NCBI GenBank assembly: GCA_964613945.1
Contig: CAZTJC010000014.1
Coordinates: 1-64,000 of the forward strand
DNA: 64,000 nt
Source of the DNA: JAVVHH01 sp964613945
Lineage (GTDB): Bacteria; Pseudomonadota; Alphaproteobacteria; Acetobacterales; Acetobacteraceae
Direction of reading: 5' to 3'
Position numbers and translations under genes: made by a program. Shown here in pieces: positions 1 through 9,049 of this stretch. The notes under the pieces are model-generated. The model had not been told where the DNA came from. It ran no database searches and worked only from the letters and a program-made list of their open reading frames with translations. Every line of letters starts with the position of its first letter. Position 1 is the first letter of the stretch.

Positions 1-96
1 TGATCCAGTCATAGGCGGTTTCCACGTCGGCGCAGCCTTTTTGCAATGATCCGACTATCTTATCGTGAACTCTCCGCTTTCTCCAGAGGAACGTCG

Positions 97-933
97 ATGC
101 CCCGTCTGCCCCACACGCCCATTATATTGTCCTGCATCGCGCTCTCGATGGCGTTGAGCGGCTGCGAGAAGAAGGCAACCGGCCAGGTCGCCGCAGTCGT
201 CAATGGCGACGAGATCACGCTGCAGGAGGTCAATAGCGCGCTGCGCAACGCCAACATCCCCGATGGCGCCGAGAAGGACAAGGCGCGCGCCGCGATCGTC
301 CAGCGGCTGATCGACAAGCGCCTGATCGAACAGCAGGCCAAGGCCGCCGGCACCGATCGCGATCCCGAATTCCTGACCCGTCAGCGCGAGGTCGACCAAG
401 CGCTGCTGCTCGAATTCTACGCCAAGCGCATGCAGGACACGCTGCGCGTTCCTGACAAGAGCGCGATCGACAAGTTCATCAGCGACCATCCGCTCAATTT
501 TGCCGGCCGGACGATCTTCTCGGTCGACCAGATCCGCTTCCCCGTGCCCGCCGACCAGTCGGTACTCGCGGGGATGAAGGATCTCCACACGCTGCCGGCG
601 ATCATGCAATATCTGACCAGCAAGGGCATCAAGTTCGATCGCGGCGCCAGCAAGGTCGATAGCGCGCAGGTGTCGCCGCAGATGATGCAGCAGGTGCTGG
701 CGCTGCCGCCGGGCGAGCCGTTCATCGTGCCGACGCCGCAGGGCGTGGTCGCCAGCGTCATCACCGGTAAGGAGGTGCAGCCGCTCGCCCCCGAGCAGGC
801 GCAGCCGATGGCCGTGCAGATGATGCGTGCGCAGGAGCTCGACAAGCTCATCCAGCAGCGGCTGAAGGATACCCGTGCCAAGGCGAAGATCGAATATCAG
901 CCGGGCTTCGCCCCCGCCAAGACCACCAATTAA
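97..933 (+). CDS. EpsD-like peptidyl-prolyl isomerase family lipoprotein
   Basis: A 278-residue protein with a lipoprotein signal peptide: hydrophobic residues 9-20, then lipobox LSGC with the acceptor Cys at about residue 23. The mature part starts with a SurA/EpsD-like N-terminal domain (VAAVVNGDEIT, then basic helices) and continues into a PpiC-like region around residues 140-240. This arrangement is typical of EpsD proteins from exosortase-linked exopolysaccharide loci. The family is thought to assist folding or assembly of export components in the periplasm; that role is inferred. An in-frame Met exists at 46, but the ATG at 97 has an AGAGGA ribosome site six bases upstream and puts the signal peptide at the N-terminus. 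It lies 14 bases before a glycosyltransferase gene and probably forms an operon with it. Confidence 0.72.
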   Translation: MPRLPHTPIILSCIALSMALSGCEKKATGQVAAVVNGDEITLQEVNSALRNANIPDGAEKDKARAAIVQRLIDKRLIEQQAKAAGTDRDPEFLTRQREVDQALLLEFYAKRMQDTLRVPDKSAIDKFISDHPLNFAGRTIFSVDQIRFPVPADQSVLAGMKDLHTLPAIMQYLTSKGIKFDRGASKVDSAQVSPQMMQQVLALPPGEPFIVPTPQGVVASVITGKEVQPLAPEQAQPMAVQMMRAQELDKLIQQRLKDTRAKAKIEYQPGFAPAKTTN

Positions 934-947
934 GGGCCGCTGACGGC

Positions 948-2060
948 ATGGCGATGCGCCTCCTCTTTGCCCTGCCGGGCTTCCATCGGTTCGATCGCGG
1001 CGCGGAGGTGGCACTGCTCGCCGTGGCCGACCATTGCGCCCGCGCCGGCGACGCGGTGACGGTGATGGGGGCAGGCCAGGCCCGTCCCGATACGTCCTAT
1101 GCGTTCCGCCACGTCCCCGCGATCGACCGCAAGCGGTTCGAACGGATGCCCGCCGTACCGCTGCTCCGCGGCGATACCGCCTATGAGGAAGCGAGCTTCG
1201 TGCCCGGCCTGGCGCGCTGCTATCGGCCGGGCGACTTCGACGTGACGGTCACCTGTTCCTATCCCTTCACCAACTGGCTGCTGCGCCGGCCGCGCTTCGG
1301 CGGTCACCGGCCCGCGCATGTCTTCGTCACGCAGAACGGCGACTGGCCGGCGATCGCCGGGACATCGGAATATCGCTGGTTCGGCTGCGAAGGCCTGGTA
1401 TGCACCAACCCCGACTTCTACGAGCGCAACAAGGATCGGTGGAATGCGGCGCTGATCCCCAACGGCACCGACCTCGACCGGTTCACACCGGGGCCGCAGG
1501 AGCAGGCGCGGCTCGGCCTGCCGACGGAAGGACCGATCGTGCTGATGGTCAGCGCGCTGATCGAGACCAAGCGGGTCGCGGACGGCATCCGTGCGGTGGC
1601 TGCGGTGCCGGGTGCCCATCTGGTCGTCGCCGGCGATGGCGGCTTGCGCGGCGCGGTCGAGACCCTGGCCAAGGCGATGCTGCCGGGCCGCTTCACCCGC
1701 TTGACGGTCGCCCCGGCCGACATGCCGGCGCTGTACCGGTCGGCCGATGTCTTCCTGCATCTGTCGCTGCTGGAATCGTTCGGCAACGTCTTCGTCGAGG
1801 CGATGGCCTGCGGCCTGCCGGTCATCGGTCACGATACGCCGCGGCTGCGCTGGATCGTCGGCGACGACGAGCCGCTCGTCGACACGCAGTCGCTGGCCGC
1901 GGTGAGCGAGGCGATCACGGCGACGCTCACCGCGCGTCGCGCCGCATCCGCCGAGGCCGATGCTGCGCGGATCGCCGCACGGCGTCAGCGCATCGACCAG
2001 TTCGGCTGGGATCGTGTCGGCGCCGCCTATCGCCGCTTCCTCGAAGGGCTGGTGCGATGA
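948..2060 (+). CDS. Glycosyltransferase family 4 (GT-B)
   Basis: A 370-residue cytoplasmic GT4-type glycosyltransferase. The N-terminal half has an acceptor-domain look (LLFALPGFHRFDRGAEVALL). The C-terminal half has the family's donor-binding features: LMVSALIETKRV near residue 200 and an E-x7-E-type motif near residue 275-285 (LLESFGNVFVEAMACGLPVI). It would add one sugar to a lipid-linked EPS repeat unit; donor and acceptor cannot be read from sequence. Start is ATG 948 or ATG 954. Its TGA stop overlaps the ATG of the next gene (ATGA), so translation is probably coupled. Confidence 0.85.
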   Translation: MAMRLLFALPGFHRFDRGAEVALLAVADHCARAGDAVTVMGAGQARPDTSYAFRHVPAIDRKRFERMPAVPLLRGDTAYEEASFVPGLARCYRPGDFDVTVTCSYPFTNWLLRRPRFGGHRPAHVFVTQNGDWPAIAGTSEYRWFGCEGLVCTNPDFYERNKDRWNAALIPNGTDLDRFTPGPQEQARLGLPTEGPIVLMVSALIETKRVADGIRAVAAVPGAHLVVAGDGGLRGAVETLAKAMLPGRFTRLTVAPADMPALYRSADVFLHLSLLESFGNVFVEAMACGLPVIGHDTPRLRWIVGDDEPLVDTQSLAAVSEAITATLTARRAASAEADAARIAARRQRIDQFGWDRVGAAYRRFLEGLVR

Positions 2061-3250
2061 CGCTGCTGGGAACGGTCGCGGCGCTGGTCGCGGCCCTGCC
2101 GACGCTGCTGCTGACCATCTACACGGTTGAGGCGCTCGCCGGGCTGCGCCCGCTCGTCCGCCACGACGGGACGGGGGCGCTGCCCCGCACCGCCGTGCTG
2201 ATCCCCGCGCATAACGAGGCTGCGGGGATCGCGCGGACAGTCGCGGCGCTGCGTGCGGTGACCGATTCCGCGATCGAACTGCTCGTCGTCGCCGACAATT
2301 GCAGCGACGAGACGGCGACCGAGGCGCGCCTGGCCGGCGCGTGGGTGGTCGAGCGTCACGATCCCGTCGCGCGCGGCAAAGGCTATGCGCTGGCGTTCGG
2401 CCGCGATGCCCTGGCGCTGTCCCCGCCGGATTGCGTCGTGGTGATCGATGCGGATTGTTCGGTCGCCGGCTTGGGCGTCGCGGGACTGGCGCGCGCGGCG
2501 ATGGCCTCGGGTCGCGCCTGCCAGTCGTGCAATCTGCAGCGTCCCGACCTGGCCGCATCGCCGACCGCGCAAATCTCGAGCTTCGCCTTTCTCGTCAAGA
2601 ATCTGGTCCGGCAGCGCGGCATGGTGCGGATGGGCGGCGTCGCCGCGATGACCGGTACCGGGATGGCCATACCCTGGCCGCTGTTCGCCCAGGCCCCCCT
2701 CGCCAGTGCGGCGCTGGCCGAAGACATGTCGCTCGGCGTATGGCTGACGCGCAGCGGTCGGTCGCCGACCTTCGTCGAGAGCGTCGAGATCTGGAGCGAC
2801 GCGGCAGCGGGGCGAGCGCTGCTCACCCAGCGCAATCGCTGGGAACGGGGCTTTCTGGCGGTCGCGCGCCATAGCGCCCTGCCGCTGCTCGCGCAGGGGC
2901 TGACCCGCCTCTCGCGCAGCAGGGTGTGGCTGGGCCTGCATATCCTGGTGCCGCCACTTGCATTGCTGTTCGTCAGTGCCGGCGCGGCGCTGGCGGTGAC
3001 GCTGCTGCTCGCCCTGATCGGTGCTGGCTGGACCGCATCGATCGTGTTGCTCGCCGGGCTGTGCCTCGCCGGCGCGGCGACCATCGCCGCCTGGGCAAGC
3101 GCCGGTCGCGAGCAGATCAGCGGCGCGGCGCTGTTGCGGACGCCGCTCTACATCGCCGCCAAGCTGCCGCTCTATCGTACATTGCTCGGCCGGGGCAGCA
3201 CGGATGGCTGGGTCCGCACGCGCCGTCCGGGCGAAAGCGACGCCGGCTGA
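2057..3250 (+). CDS. Membrane glycosyltransferase family 2 with QxxRW motif
   Basis: A 397-residue GT2 protein. It has an N-terminal membrane segment (residues about 4-24), a GT-A domain (AVLIPAHNEA, VVADNCSDET, VVIDADCSV with the metal-binding Asp pair), a catalytic-base-like EDMSLGVWL and the signature QRNRW, matching QxxRW. Two or three C-terminal membrane helices follow (about 295-370). QxxRW with flanking helices is typical of processive beta-glycan synthases and related polyprenyl-linked GT2 enzymes. The start overlaps the upstream stop (ATGA at 2057-2060). It ends eight bases from the convergent WecG-type gene. Its product could be a polymer or a single linkage; the sequence does not decide. 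Confidence 0.85.
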   Translation: MTLLGTVAALVAALPTLLLTIYTVEALAGLRPLVRHDGTGALPRTAVLIPAHNEAAGIARTVAALRAVTDSAIELLVVADNCSDETATEARLAGAWVVERHDPVARGKGYALAFGRDALALSPPDCVVVIDADCSVAGLGVAGLARAAMASGRACQSCNLQRPDLAASPTAQISSFAFLVKNLVRQRGMVRMGGVAAMTGTGMAIPWPLFAQAPLASAALAEDMSLGVWLTRSGRSPTFVESVEIWSDAAAGRALLTQRNRWERGFLAVARHSALPLLAQGLTRLSRSRVWLGLHILVPPLALLFVSAGAALAVTLLLALIGAGWTASIVLLAGLCLAGAATIAAWASAGREQISGAALLRTPLYIAAKLPLYRTLLGRGSTDGWVRTRRPGESDAG

Positions 3251-3257
3251 CCCTACG

Positions 3258-4025
3258 TCAGCGCTGCCGTGCCCAGATCGCGAAGATGCGCGGTCCCTCG
3301 ACCAAATAGCGGCGCCACAGACGGCGCGGCTCGCTGCCGAGGCGGAACGCCCATTCCATGCCGAGCCGCTGCATCCATACAGGCGCGCGGCGCTTCTCGC
3401 TGATGACGAATTCGAGCGAGGCACCGATGCACAGGCCGATACCGCGCGATCGGCCGGCCTGGCGGCAGCGGTGCGCGGCGATCTCGCTCTGCGGCGCGCC
3501 CATCGCGAACAGCACCACATCGGCGCGCTGCTCGGCGACGAAAGCCTCGATCGCCGCCATCGCCACCGGATCGCGCAACACCCCCATCGGCGGGCGCAGC
3601 TGGGTGAAGGCGATACCCGGTGCGACCTCACGCAGCGCCACGACCAGCGTCTCCGACCCACCGACGATCGCCACCGTTCGTCCGCGCGTCCGCGGATCGG
3701 CGAGCAACACGCGGGTGAGGTCGCTGCCCGGCACCAGCGTCAGGTCGATCCCGGACAGCTTTGCCAGCCGCTGCAGGATGCGGCTGTCGCACAGCACCAG
3801 CCCGGCATCGGCATAGGCTGCGGCGAATGCGGCGCCAAGCGGATCGCCGGCACGCTGCAACCGGTCGAGCCGGACGACATGGTCGACATTGGGGGTAACG
3901 ACATAAGAAAATCGCGCCGCGTCGGCGCTGGCGAGCACCGCGTCCACCGTCTGATCAAGCGTCAGGCGTGCGATCGGCAGGCCGAGGAACGGCACGGTCG
4001 CGCCCGCGGCATGTCCGTCGGTCAC
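3258..4025 (-). CDS. WecG/TagA/CpsF-family glycosyltransferase (GT26)
   Basis: A 255-residue GT26 protein. Visible family features in order: the N-terminal PFLGLPIARLTLDQTV, TPNVDHVVRL, CDSRIL, the Rossmann-like TVAIVGGSE, FAMGAPQSE near residue 170, IGASLEFV, and the C-terminal RLGMEWAFRL / EPRRLWRRY block. Members add ManNAcA, ManNAc or glucose-type sugars to undecaprenyl-PP-linked intermediates, often as the second sugar of the repeat. The GTG start at 4025 overlaps the TGA of the upstream TPR gene (GTGA). A longer open frame runs up to 4391 but overlaps that gene by over 360 bases and lacks family homology, so it was not used. Confidence 0.85.
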   Translation of the reverse strand: MTDGHAAGATVPFLGLPIARLTLDQTVDAVLASADAARFSYVVTPNVDHVVRLDRLQRAGDPLGAAFAAAYADAGLVLCDSRILQRLAKLSGIDLTLVPGSDLTRVLLADPRTRGRTVAIVGGSETLVVALREVAPGIAFTQLRPPMGVLRDPVAMAAIEAFVAEQRADVVLFAMGAPQSEIAAHRCRQAGRSRGIGLCIGASLEFVISEKRRAPVWMQRLGMEWAFRLGSEPRRLWRRYLVEGPRIFAIWARQR

Positions 4026-5584
4026 GACAGCCGGCCGATCAGCGCGACCGGAGGCGGCGTGCCCGGAGCAGGATCGAGCCCGTAGCGGGTCCGGGCCTGC
4101 TGCGTGCCGCTGGCGACTTCGGCGCGGCAATCGGTGTCGTTGCTCCTGGCGCAGATCTGGCCGTACAAGCTCCATGCCGCGCCCAGAGCCGGAGAATCGA
4201 GCGCGAAGCGCCGGGCTACCTCGAGCGCATGGCTGGTGTCGCCCATGCGCAGCAGCATTGCGGCATAGGCGCGCGCCAGCGGCAGGCTCTGCGGCAAGGC
4301 TTGGCGCGCATCCTCGAACACGCGCCGCACGTCGCCCGGCTTGTTGCTCGCGGCATAGGCCTGGGCAAGGCCGAGATAGCCTTCCTCCCATTGCGGATAA
4401 TCGTGGATGACGCGCTGATAGTCGACGATCGCCGTGCTGGTGTCGCGACGGGCCAGCGCGTCGCCGGCGCGGATCAGCAAGGCGTCGCCATTGTCGGGAT
4501 CACGCTTGAGGATGCCATCCGCCGCGGTGCGGGCCTCCTCCCGGTCGCCGGTCGCGCCGACGGCGCGGGCGTACAGCGCTTGGATGTCGCTCGACCAGCC
4601 CGTTGCCACCGGCTTGAGCAGTGCGATCGCCGCATCAGCGTGCCCCGCCATTAGGAAATAGCGCGCTAGGGCGAGCCGCGTGTCGACCGAGGCCTTGGTC
4701 GCCACTTGGGCGATCTGCTCGGCGGTCAGCCCGGCGCGGTCATAGCCGTTGAACAGTCGCGGCAGGCGCACCGCCTCGGCGGCGGTCAGGTTCGGCTCCG
4801 CGGCCAGCGCCGCGGCTTCGACCCGGGCATCGGCGATGCGGCCGATGCGATAGAGCGTATCGACCAGATCGAAGCGATAGTCACGATTGTTGGGGGACAG
4901 CTGGCGGATGCGTTGCAGCGAGGCGAGGAAGTCGGCCGGGCTGCCGCCGAAGCGCTGCAGTTCGGCGAGCGACATGGTCAGTTCCTCGGTCTCGCCGACT
5001 TGGCCGATCCGTTCGCGCACCAGCGCAAGCGCCGCATCGCGCTCGCCGCGCAGTGCCAGTGCCCGCCCCTTGAGGATCGTCGCACCGACGTCGCGGGGAT
5101 TGAGCTTGAGGACACGGTCGCTGAACGTGATCGCACCGTCGAGATCGTTGCGGATCATGCAGGCGATGCCTTTGGCCAGCAAGGCGGAGGTCTGATTGGG
5201 GTTGAGGGCCAGGATCTTGTCGGCTGCACTGTCCGCTTCGTTAAGGTGGCCGGTCGACAGGCCGAGCTGGGCGACACCGTTCAGGGCCTCGGGGTTTGCG
5301 GCGTCGAGTGCCATCGCATTGCTGAACGCGCGATAGGCGTCATCGCGCTTGCCGAGCGCCATCGCGATACGGCCTTGCAGTAGATAGGCGGCGGGTTGGT
5401 CGTCGCGCATGCGGATCGATTGGGTGATCAGCGTATAGGCCTGCACCGGCTGTCCGCCATCGAGCAGCTCCTGCGCCTGACCGGCGAGTGCAGCCGCTTT
5501 ATCGACGCTGCTGGTACAGGCAACGGGCGACGCTGCAAGCAAAGCAAGGCAAAGCCGGGCAATCGTGGTGCAATGGCGGTTCAT
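4022..5584 (-). CDS. TPR-repeat lipoprotein of the EPS locus
   Basis: A 520-residue protein with a short signal peptide and a lipobox-like end at about residue 22 (SPVACTSS). Nearly all the rest is helical tetratricopeptide-like repeats: repeated AYLLQGRIAMALGKRDDAYRAF-type units with small-Gly-Ala spacing, covering roughly residues 30-500. It resembles the TPR lipoproteins (PrsT-like) that accompany exosortase/PEP-CTERM polysaccharide loci, probably a periplasmic or outer-membrane scaffold. The ATG at 5584 places the signal peptide at the N-terminus; an ATG 12 codons earlier is unlikely. It is divergent from the export gene at 5713 and coupled to the downstream GT26 gene. Confidence 0.75.
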   Translation of the reverse strand: MNRHCTTIARLCLALLAASPVACTSSVDKAAALAGQAQELLDGGQPVQAYTLITQSIRMRDDQPAAYLLQGRIAMALGKRDDAYRAFSNAMALDAANPEALNGVAQLGLSTGHLNEADSAADKILALNPNQTSALLAKGIACMIRNDLDGAITFSDRVLKLNPRDVGATILKGRALALRGERDAALALVRERIGQVGETEELTMSLAELQRFGGSPADFLASLQRIRQLSPNNRDYRFDLVDTLYRIGRIADARVEAAALAAEPNLTAAEAVRLPRLFNGYDRAGLTAEQIAQVATKASVDTRLALARYFLMAGHADAAIALLKPVATGWSSDIQALYARAVGATGDREEARTAADGILKRDPDNGDALLIRAGDALARRDTSTAIVDYQRVIHDYPQWEEGYLGLAQAYAASNKPGDVRRVFEDARQALPQSLPLARAYAAMLLRMGDTSHALEVARRFALDSPALGAAWSLYGQICARSNDTDCRAEVASGTQQARTRYGLDPAPGTPPPVALIGRLS

Positions 5585-5712
5585 AATTCTGTCTCGTAAC
5601 CGGACAGGATGGTTTCGCAACCGCTCCCGGTTCTGGTAACCTACTTTCGGTCTCGCCAGTTACCGGGAAAGATCGTAAGAAGAAGACTTGCAGATAAAAA
5701 GGGGTCGCAAGA
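5585..5712. promoter_or_regulatory. Divergent intergenic region with GTAACC half-sites
   Basis: This 128-base gap separates the leftward TPR/GT26 pair from the rightward export operon, so it should hold promoters for both. GTAACC occurs at 5597-5602 and 5637-5642, and the inverted GTTACC at 5660-5665, giving an interrupted palindrome GGTAAC-18 bp-GTTACC. AAGGGG before the ATG at 5713 is the likely ribosome site. No convincing -35/-10 pair was assigned. Confidence 0.35.
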
Positions 5713-6354
5713 ATGATGGGTTTCTCGTGGCGGCGCTCGCTCGCGGCTGCTTCACTGGCATGTGCAGCCGCCATGCCGCTGTCGGCGCAGACCACGTCCT
5801 CGGCAGCTGCCGTCACCCCGACCGCCCAGCCTCCCATTGTGCGGGCAGCGGGCGTAACGCCGTACCGCATCAATCCGGGCGACGAGATCGAAGTCTATGT
5901 CTGGGGCGAGGAGCGGCTGCAGCGGGTCATACGCGTGTTGCCCGATGGCACGATCGCGATGCCGCTGGTCGGCCAGTTGTCGGTCCAGGGCCTGCTGCCC
6001 GAACAGGTGCAGGACGCGATTTCGAAGCGCCTCGCCACCCAATATCGTGACGCGGTGCCGCAGGTCACGGTGTCGGTGAAGAATCCTGCCGGTCTGCAAT
6101 TTTCGGTGGTCGGCAAGGTCAAGACGCCGGGGTCGTTCACCCCGGGCCGCTATGTCAACCTGCTCGAGGCGATCAGCCTCGCTGGTGGGCCGGCCGAATT
6201 CGCCAGCCTCGACAACATCTCGATCGTCCACAAGAACGGCACGAGCAATCGCGCCCGTCTGTCGAGTGTGATGCGTAACGGCGTGCCGGCGGATGCGAAC
6301 GGGGATCAGCTGATCCCGCGCATCCAGAGCGCCGACACGATCATCGTTCCGTGA
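5713..6354 (+). CDS. Polysaccharide export protein, GumB/Wza family
   Basis: A 213-residue secreted protein. The signal peptide ends at about residue 25 (MPLSAQ). The Poly_export domain runs from about 48 to 125 (YRINPGDEIEVYVWGEERL, VLPDGTIAMPLVGQL). One SLBB domain follows (FSVVGKVKTPGSFTPG, then LLEAISLAGG). This is the length of GumB-type auxiliary export proteins and much shorter than E. coli Wza. It lacks an obvious lipobox Cys, unlike Wza. It would form the outer-membrane or periplasmic channel with the barrel protein and GumC-like protein encoded next. The stop overlaps the next GTG start. Confidence 0.88.
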   Translation: MMGFSWRRSLAAASLACAAAMPLSAQTTSSAAAVTPTAQPPIVRAAGVTPYRINPGDEIEVYVWGEERLQRVIRVLPDGTIAMPLVGQLSVQGLLPEQVQDAISKRLATQYRDAVPQVTVSVKNPAGLQFSVVGKVKTPGSFTPGRYVNLLEAISLAGGPAEFASLDNISIVHKNGTSNRARLSSVMRNGVPADANGDQLIPRIQSADTIIVP

Positions 6355-7601
6355 GCTGCCCGATGGTGATGAAGGCAAACCACGCTCGCCGGCTGCTGGG
6401 AACGACCGGGGCGCTCATGCTGCTCGATCTGGCCGTGCTGGTGTCGCCGGTCGCGGCGCAGGACCGGCTGACCGCCGACGCATCCGCCAGTATTGGCATC
6501 GCGACGAACCCGTTTCTCGATGCGGGATCGACGCCGACGGCATTCGGTCCGACGCTGAGCCTGCGCCCGACCTGGGTCAGCGAGCGTCCGCTCACCACCC
6601 TGCGGGTGGAAGGCGATGCCCAGGCAACCTTCTACAATCGCGGTTATGGCACCAACGACAGCTTCAGCGTCCAGGGACTTGGCTCGCACAAGCTCAGCGA
6701 GACCACCACGCTCAATGCCGCGATCGGTTACGTCAACGCGATCGTGGGTGCCTTCAACGACGTGCGCGTGCCGGTCGGACCGGTCGTGCCCATCGGTGCC
6801 ACCCTTCCCGGCTTCGTCAACGATCCTGCCCTGGGCGGCATCGGCCGGCGTCGGACAATCTATCAGGCATCGGGCAATCTCGTCTCGATCCTGTCGCCAC
6901 GGGACCAGATCGAGGCCGGCGTCGCCGTTTCGGCCAATCGGTCGAGCGGGGTCGGCCTGGAGGACTTCAACTATGCCGCGCCGTCAGTCTCCTATTCCCG
7001 CTTGCTGAGCGAGAAGTTCACCGTCGGCGCGAGCCTGGTCGTCGGCTTCTCCAATTACCTGCACACGGCGACCGGCGATGCAACGGTCTACCAGCCGTCG
7101 CTGACCGCATCGCGGACCATCAGTGAGCGCTGGACGCTCAAGGCCGCGCTCGGCGCGGCGATCGTCAACCTCAACGAAGGCCTGGGCCAGAACCGTACCC
7201 TCACCACGTTCAATGGATCGGCGGATCTGTGCCGGCGCGACACGCGCTGGACGGCGTGTTTCAACGCCGCGCGGCAGACCGTTCCCTCCGCCTTCCAAGG
7301 TGTTCGCACCACCACGAGCGGGGCGGCGTCGCTGCGTTACAAGGTCAACGAAAAAGACGACCTTTCGCTTTCCGGCAATTATTCGCGTGCCAGTGCACCG
7401 CTACAACGCAACCTGATCACTGGCGCTCGCGACGGTGCGCTCGATTATGCCGGCGTCACCGGCAATTATTCGCATCGCTTCCGGCGCGCGCTGTCGGGCT
7501 TCGTGGCGGGTGGCTATGCCAAGGCCTTTGGCGACGGCTTCCGACGCGATGCCAATCTCACGGCGACCGCGGGTATCACCTACAGGTTCAATGGGCAGTA
7601 A
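6351..7601 (+). CDS. Outer-membrane beta-barrel protein of the EPS export operon
   Basis: A 416-residue protein with a signal peptide (LLDLAVLVSPVAAQ) followed by alternating polar/hydrophobic strands, many aromatic girdle residues and a C-terminal strand ending TAGITYRFNGQ. These are features of an outer-membrane barrel. It sits between the GumB-type and GumC-type genes, the position of the uncharacterised barrel common in exosortase-type EPS loci, and may be the export porin. The GTG at 6351 overlaps the preceding TGA (GTGA). ATG codons at 6363 and 6369 are alternatives that also preserve the signal peptide. The TAA overlaps the next ATG by one base. Confidence 0.7.
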   Translation: MSCPMVMKANHARRLLGTTGALMLLDLAVLVSPVAAQDRLTADASASIGIATNPFLDAGSTPTAFGPTLSLRPTWVSERPLTTLRVEGDAQATFYNRGYGTNDSFSVQGLGSHKLSETTTLNAAIGYVNAIVGAFNDVRVPVGPVVPIGATLPGFVNDPALGGIGRRRTIYQASGNLVSILSPRDQIEAGVAVSANRSSGVGLEDFNYAAPSVSYSRLLSEKFTVGASLVVGFSNYLHTATGDATVYQPSLTASRTISERWTLKAALGAAIVNLNEGLGQNRTLTTFNGSADLCRRDTRWTACFNAARQTVPSAFQGVRTTTSGAASLRYKVNEKDDLSLSGNYSRASAPLQRNLITGARDGALDYAGVTGNYSHRFRRALSGFVAGGYAKAFGDGFRRDANLTATAGITYRFNGQ

Positions 7602-9040
7602 TGAAGCAGATGGACGATTATGAAGCCGAACAGGGCGGTGGCGGATCGCTGCTCGCCCATCTGCCCGCGATCATTTGGCAACGGCGCTGGTACCTGATCG
7701 TATCGGTCATCCTGCTCGCGATCGCCGGCGTGGTGGCGGCCTTCGTGATGCCGGTCCGCTATACCTCGACGGCGACGTTGCTGGTCCAGTCGTCGACGCT
7801 GCCGCAGGCGGTGGCGGCGGGCAATCCCGATGACGTGATCGATCGCCGCATCGCCCGCATCCGCGAACAGGTGCTCAGCCGCCCCGAGCTGATCGAGCTC
7901 GTCAACCGCTATCAGCTCTATCCCAAGCAGCGTGCGAACGCCGCGCTGTCGGACATCGTCGACACGATGCGCAAGGCGGTGACAATCGCGCCGCTGGCCG
8001 CCGAGATGCAGCAGCAGGGCAACAACAGCAACACCATCGCCTTCACGCTGTCCTATTCCTATCCGGATCCGACCAAGGCGCAGGCCGTCGCCCAAGACCT
8101 CAGCGAGCAGGTCCTGCGCCTCGATGCGACCCAGTCGACGCAGCAGGCCAGCGCCTCGGTGCAGTTCCTGTCCGATCAGGCGCGCAGCCTGCAGCAGCAG
8201 ATCGCCGACCAGGAGCGCCAGATCGCCGGGATCAAGGCCGCCAACGGCTCCATCCTGTCAAGCGCCGGCGTGACGATGCTGGGCGGTAGCGGTGGCAGCT
8301 ACGACGTGCAGATCGCCGCCCTGCAGCGCGAGAATTCGCAGCTGCTGACCCAGCGCAACCTCGCCCGTACCGCCGACGCCCGCGATCCGATCGTCGCCCA
8401 GGCCGAAGCGCAATTGGCGGCCGCGCAGTCGGTCTATTCGGACGATCATCCCGATGTCCGCCTCGCGCGGCAGCGCCTCGCCGAGGCGAAGGCGCTCGCA
8501 CGCAAGAATGTCGAGAAGGCACCGGTCAGCGCAATCGACGAGCAGGTGGCGTTCAACAACCGCCAGATCGCGGCACTGCGCTCGGCCCAGACAGGCGAAT
8601 CCGCGCGGGTGAACGCGACCATCGGCGCCCAGTCGCGCGCGCCGGTCGTGCAGCAGCAGATCGCCCAGCTGCAGCAGAAGCTCGACGGCCTCAACGAGCA
8701 GTATAAGGGCGTGTCCGATCGCCTCTTCCAGGCGCGCGCCGGGGTGAAGGCGGAGAACGAGCAGCTCGGTGAGCGGCTGTCGATCGTTAATCCGGCGGTG
8801 GTGCCGGACGAGCCGAGCTTCCCCAAGCGGTGGATGCTGCTGGCCGGCGGTCCCGCGGCGGGCTTCGCACTCGGCGTGGTGCTGATGTTCCTGGTGGAAC
8901 TGATCATGCGGCCGATCCGCGATCCGGCGACGCTGACGCAATTGTTCGGTGAGGCACCGCTCGGCGTCATCCCCACCGTGTCGGCGCGGGGTCGTTCGGC
9001 GCGGCGCGGCTGGTTCGGTCGTCGCAAGGCACAGGTTTAG
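7601..9040 (+). CDS. Chain-length determinant / GumC-like inner-membrane protein
   Basis: A 479-residue polysaccharide co-polymerase. TM1 lies at about residues 28-50 (WYLIVSVILLAIAGVVAAFV), a Wzz domain follows, and a long Gln/Ala-rich coiled coil spans about 180-395. The Pro-rich PDEPSFPKRW motif precedes TM2 (about 415-440), and a short basic cytoplasmic tail ends the protein. It has no kinase domain; the kinase is the separate downstream gene, as in Gram-positive and many alphaproteobacterial systems. It would bridge inner membrane and GumB-type exporter and set chain length. Its ATG overlaps the stop of the barrel gene (TAATG). The open frame upstream of 7601 lies inside the barrel gene and was rejected. 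Confidence 0.88.
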   Translation: MKQMDDYEAEQGGGGSLLAHLPAIIWQRRWYLIVSVILLAIAGVVAAFVMPVRYTSTATLLVQSSTLPQAVAAGNPDDVIDRRIARIREQVLSRPELIELVNRYQLYPKQRANAALSDIVDTMRKAVTIAPLAAEMQQQGNNSNTIAFTLSYSYPDPTKAQAVAQDLSEQVLRLDATQSTQQASASVQFLSDQARSLQQQIADQERQIAGIKAANGSILSSAGVTMLGGSGGSYDVQIAALQRENSQLLTQRNLARTADARDPIVAQAEAQLAAAQSVYSDDHPDVRLARQRLAEAKALARKNVEKAPVSAIDEQVAFNNRQIAALRSAQTGESARVNATIGAQSRAPVVQQQIAQLQQKLDGLNEQYKGVSDRLFQARAGVKAENEQLGERLSIVNPAVVPDEPSFPKRWMLLAGGPAAGFALGVVLMFLVELIMRPIRDPATLTQLFGEAPLGVIPTVSARGRSARRGWFGRRKAQV

Positions 9041-9049
9041 GATCAACAC

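Noticed and set aside
930..3661. Long open frames on the minus strand (over 540 codons) opposite the first glycosyltransferase genes
   Set aside because: They are Arg/Pro-rich, have no motifs and lie exactly under well-supported genes. High GC makes such shadows common.
3258..4391. A 377-residue version of the GT26 protein
   Set aside because: The extra N-terminal part overlaps the TPR gene by over 360 bases. The GTG at 4025 with stop overlap gives the family's normal length.
7229..7600. N-terminal extension of the GumC-like protein
   Set aside because: It lies in the barrel gene in another frame. The ATG at 7601 gives a normal Wzz-type start.
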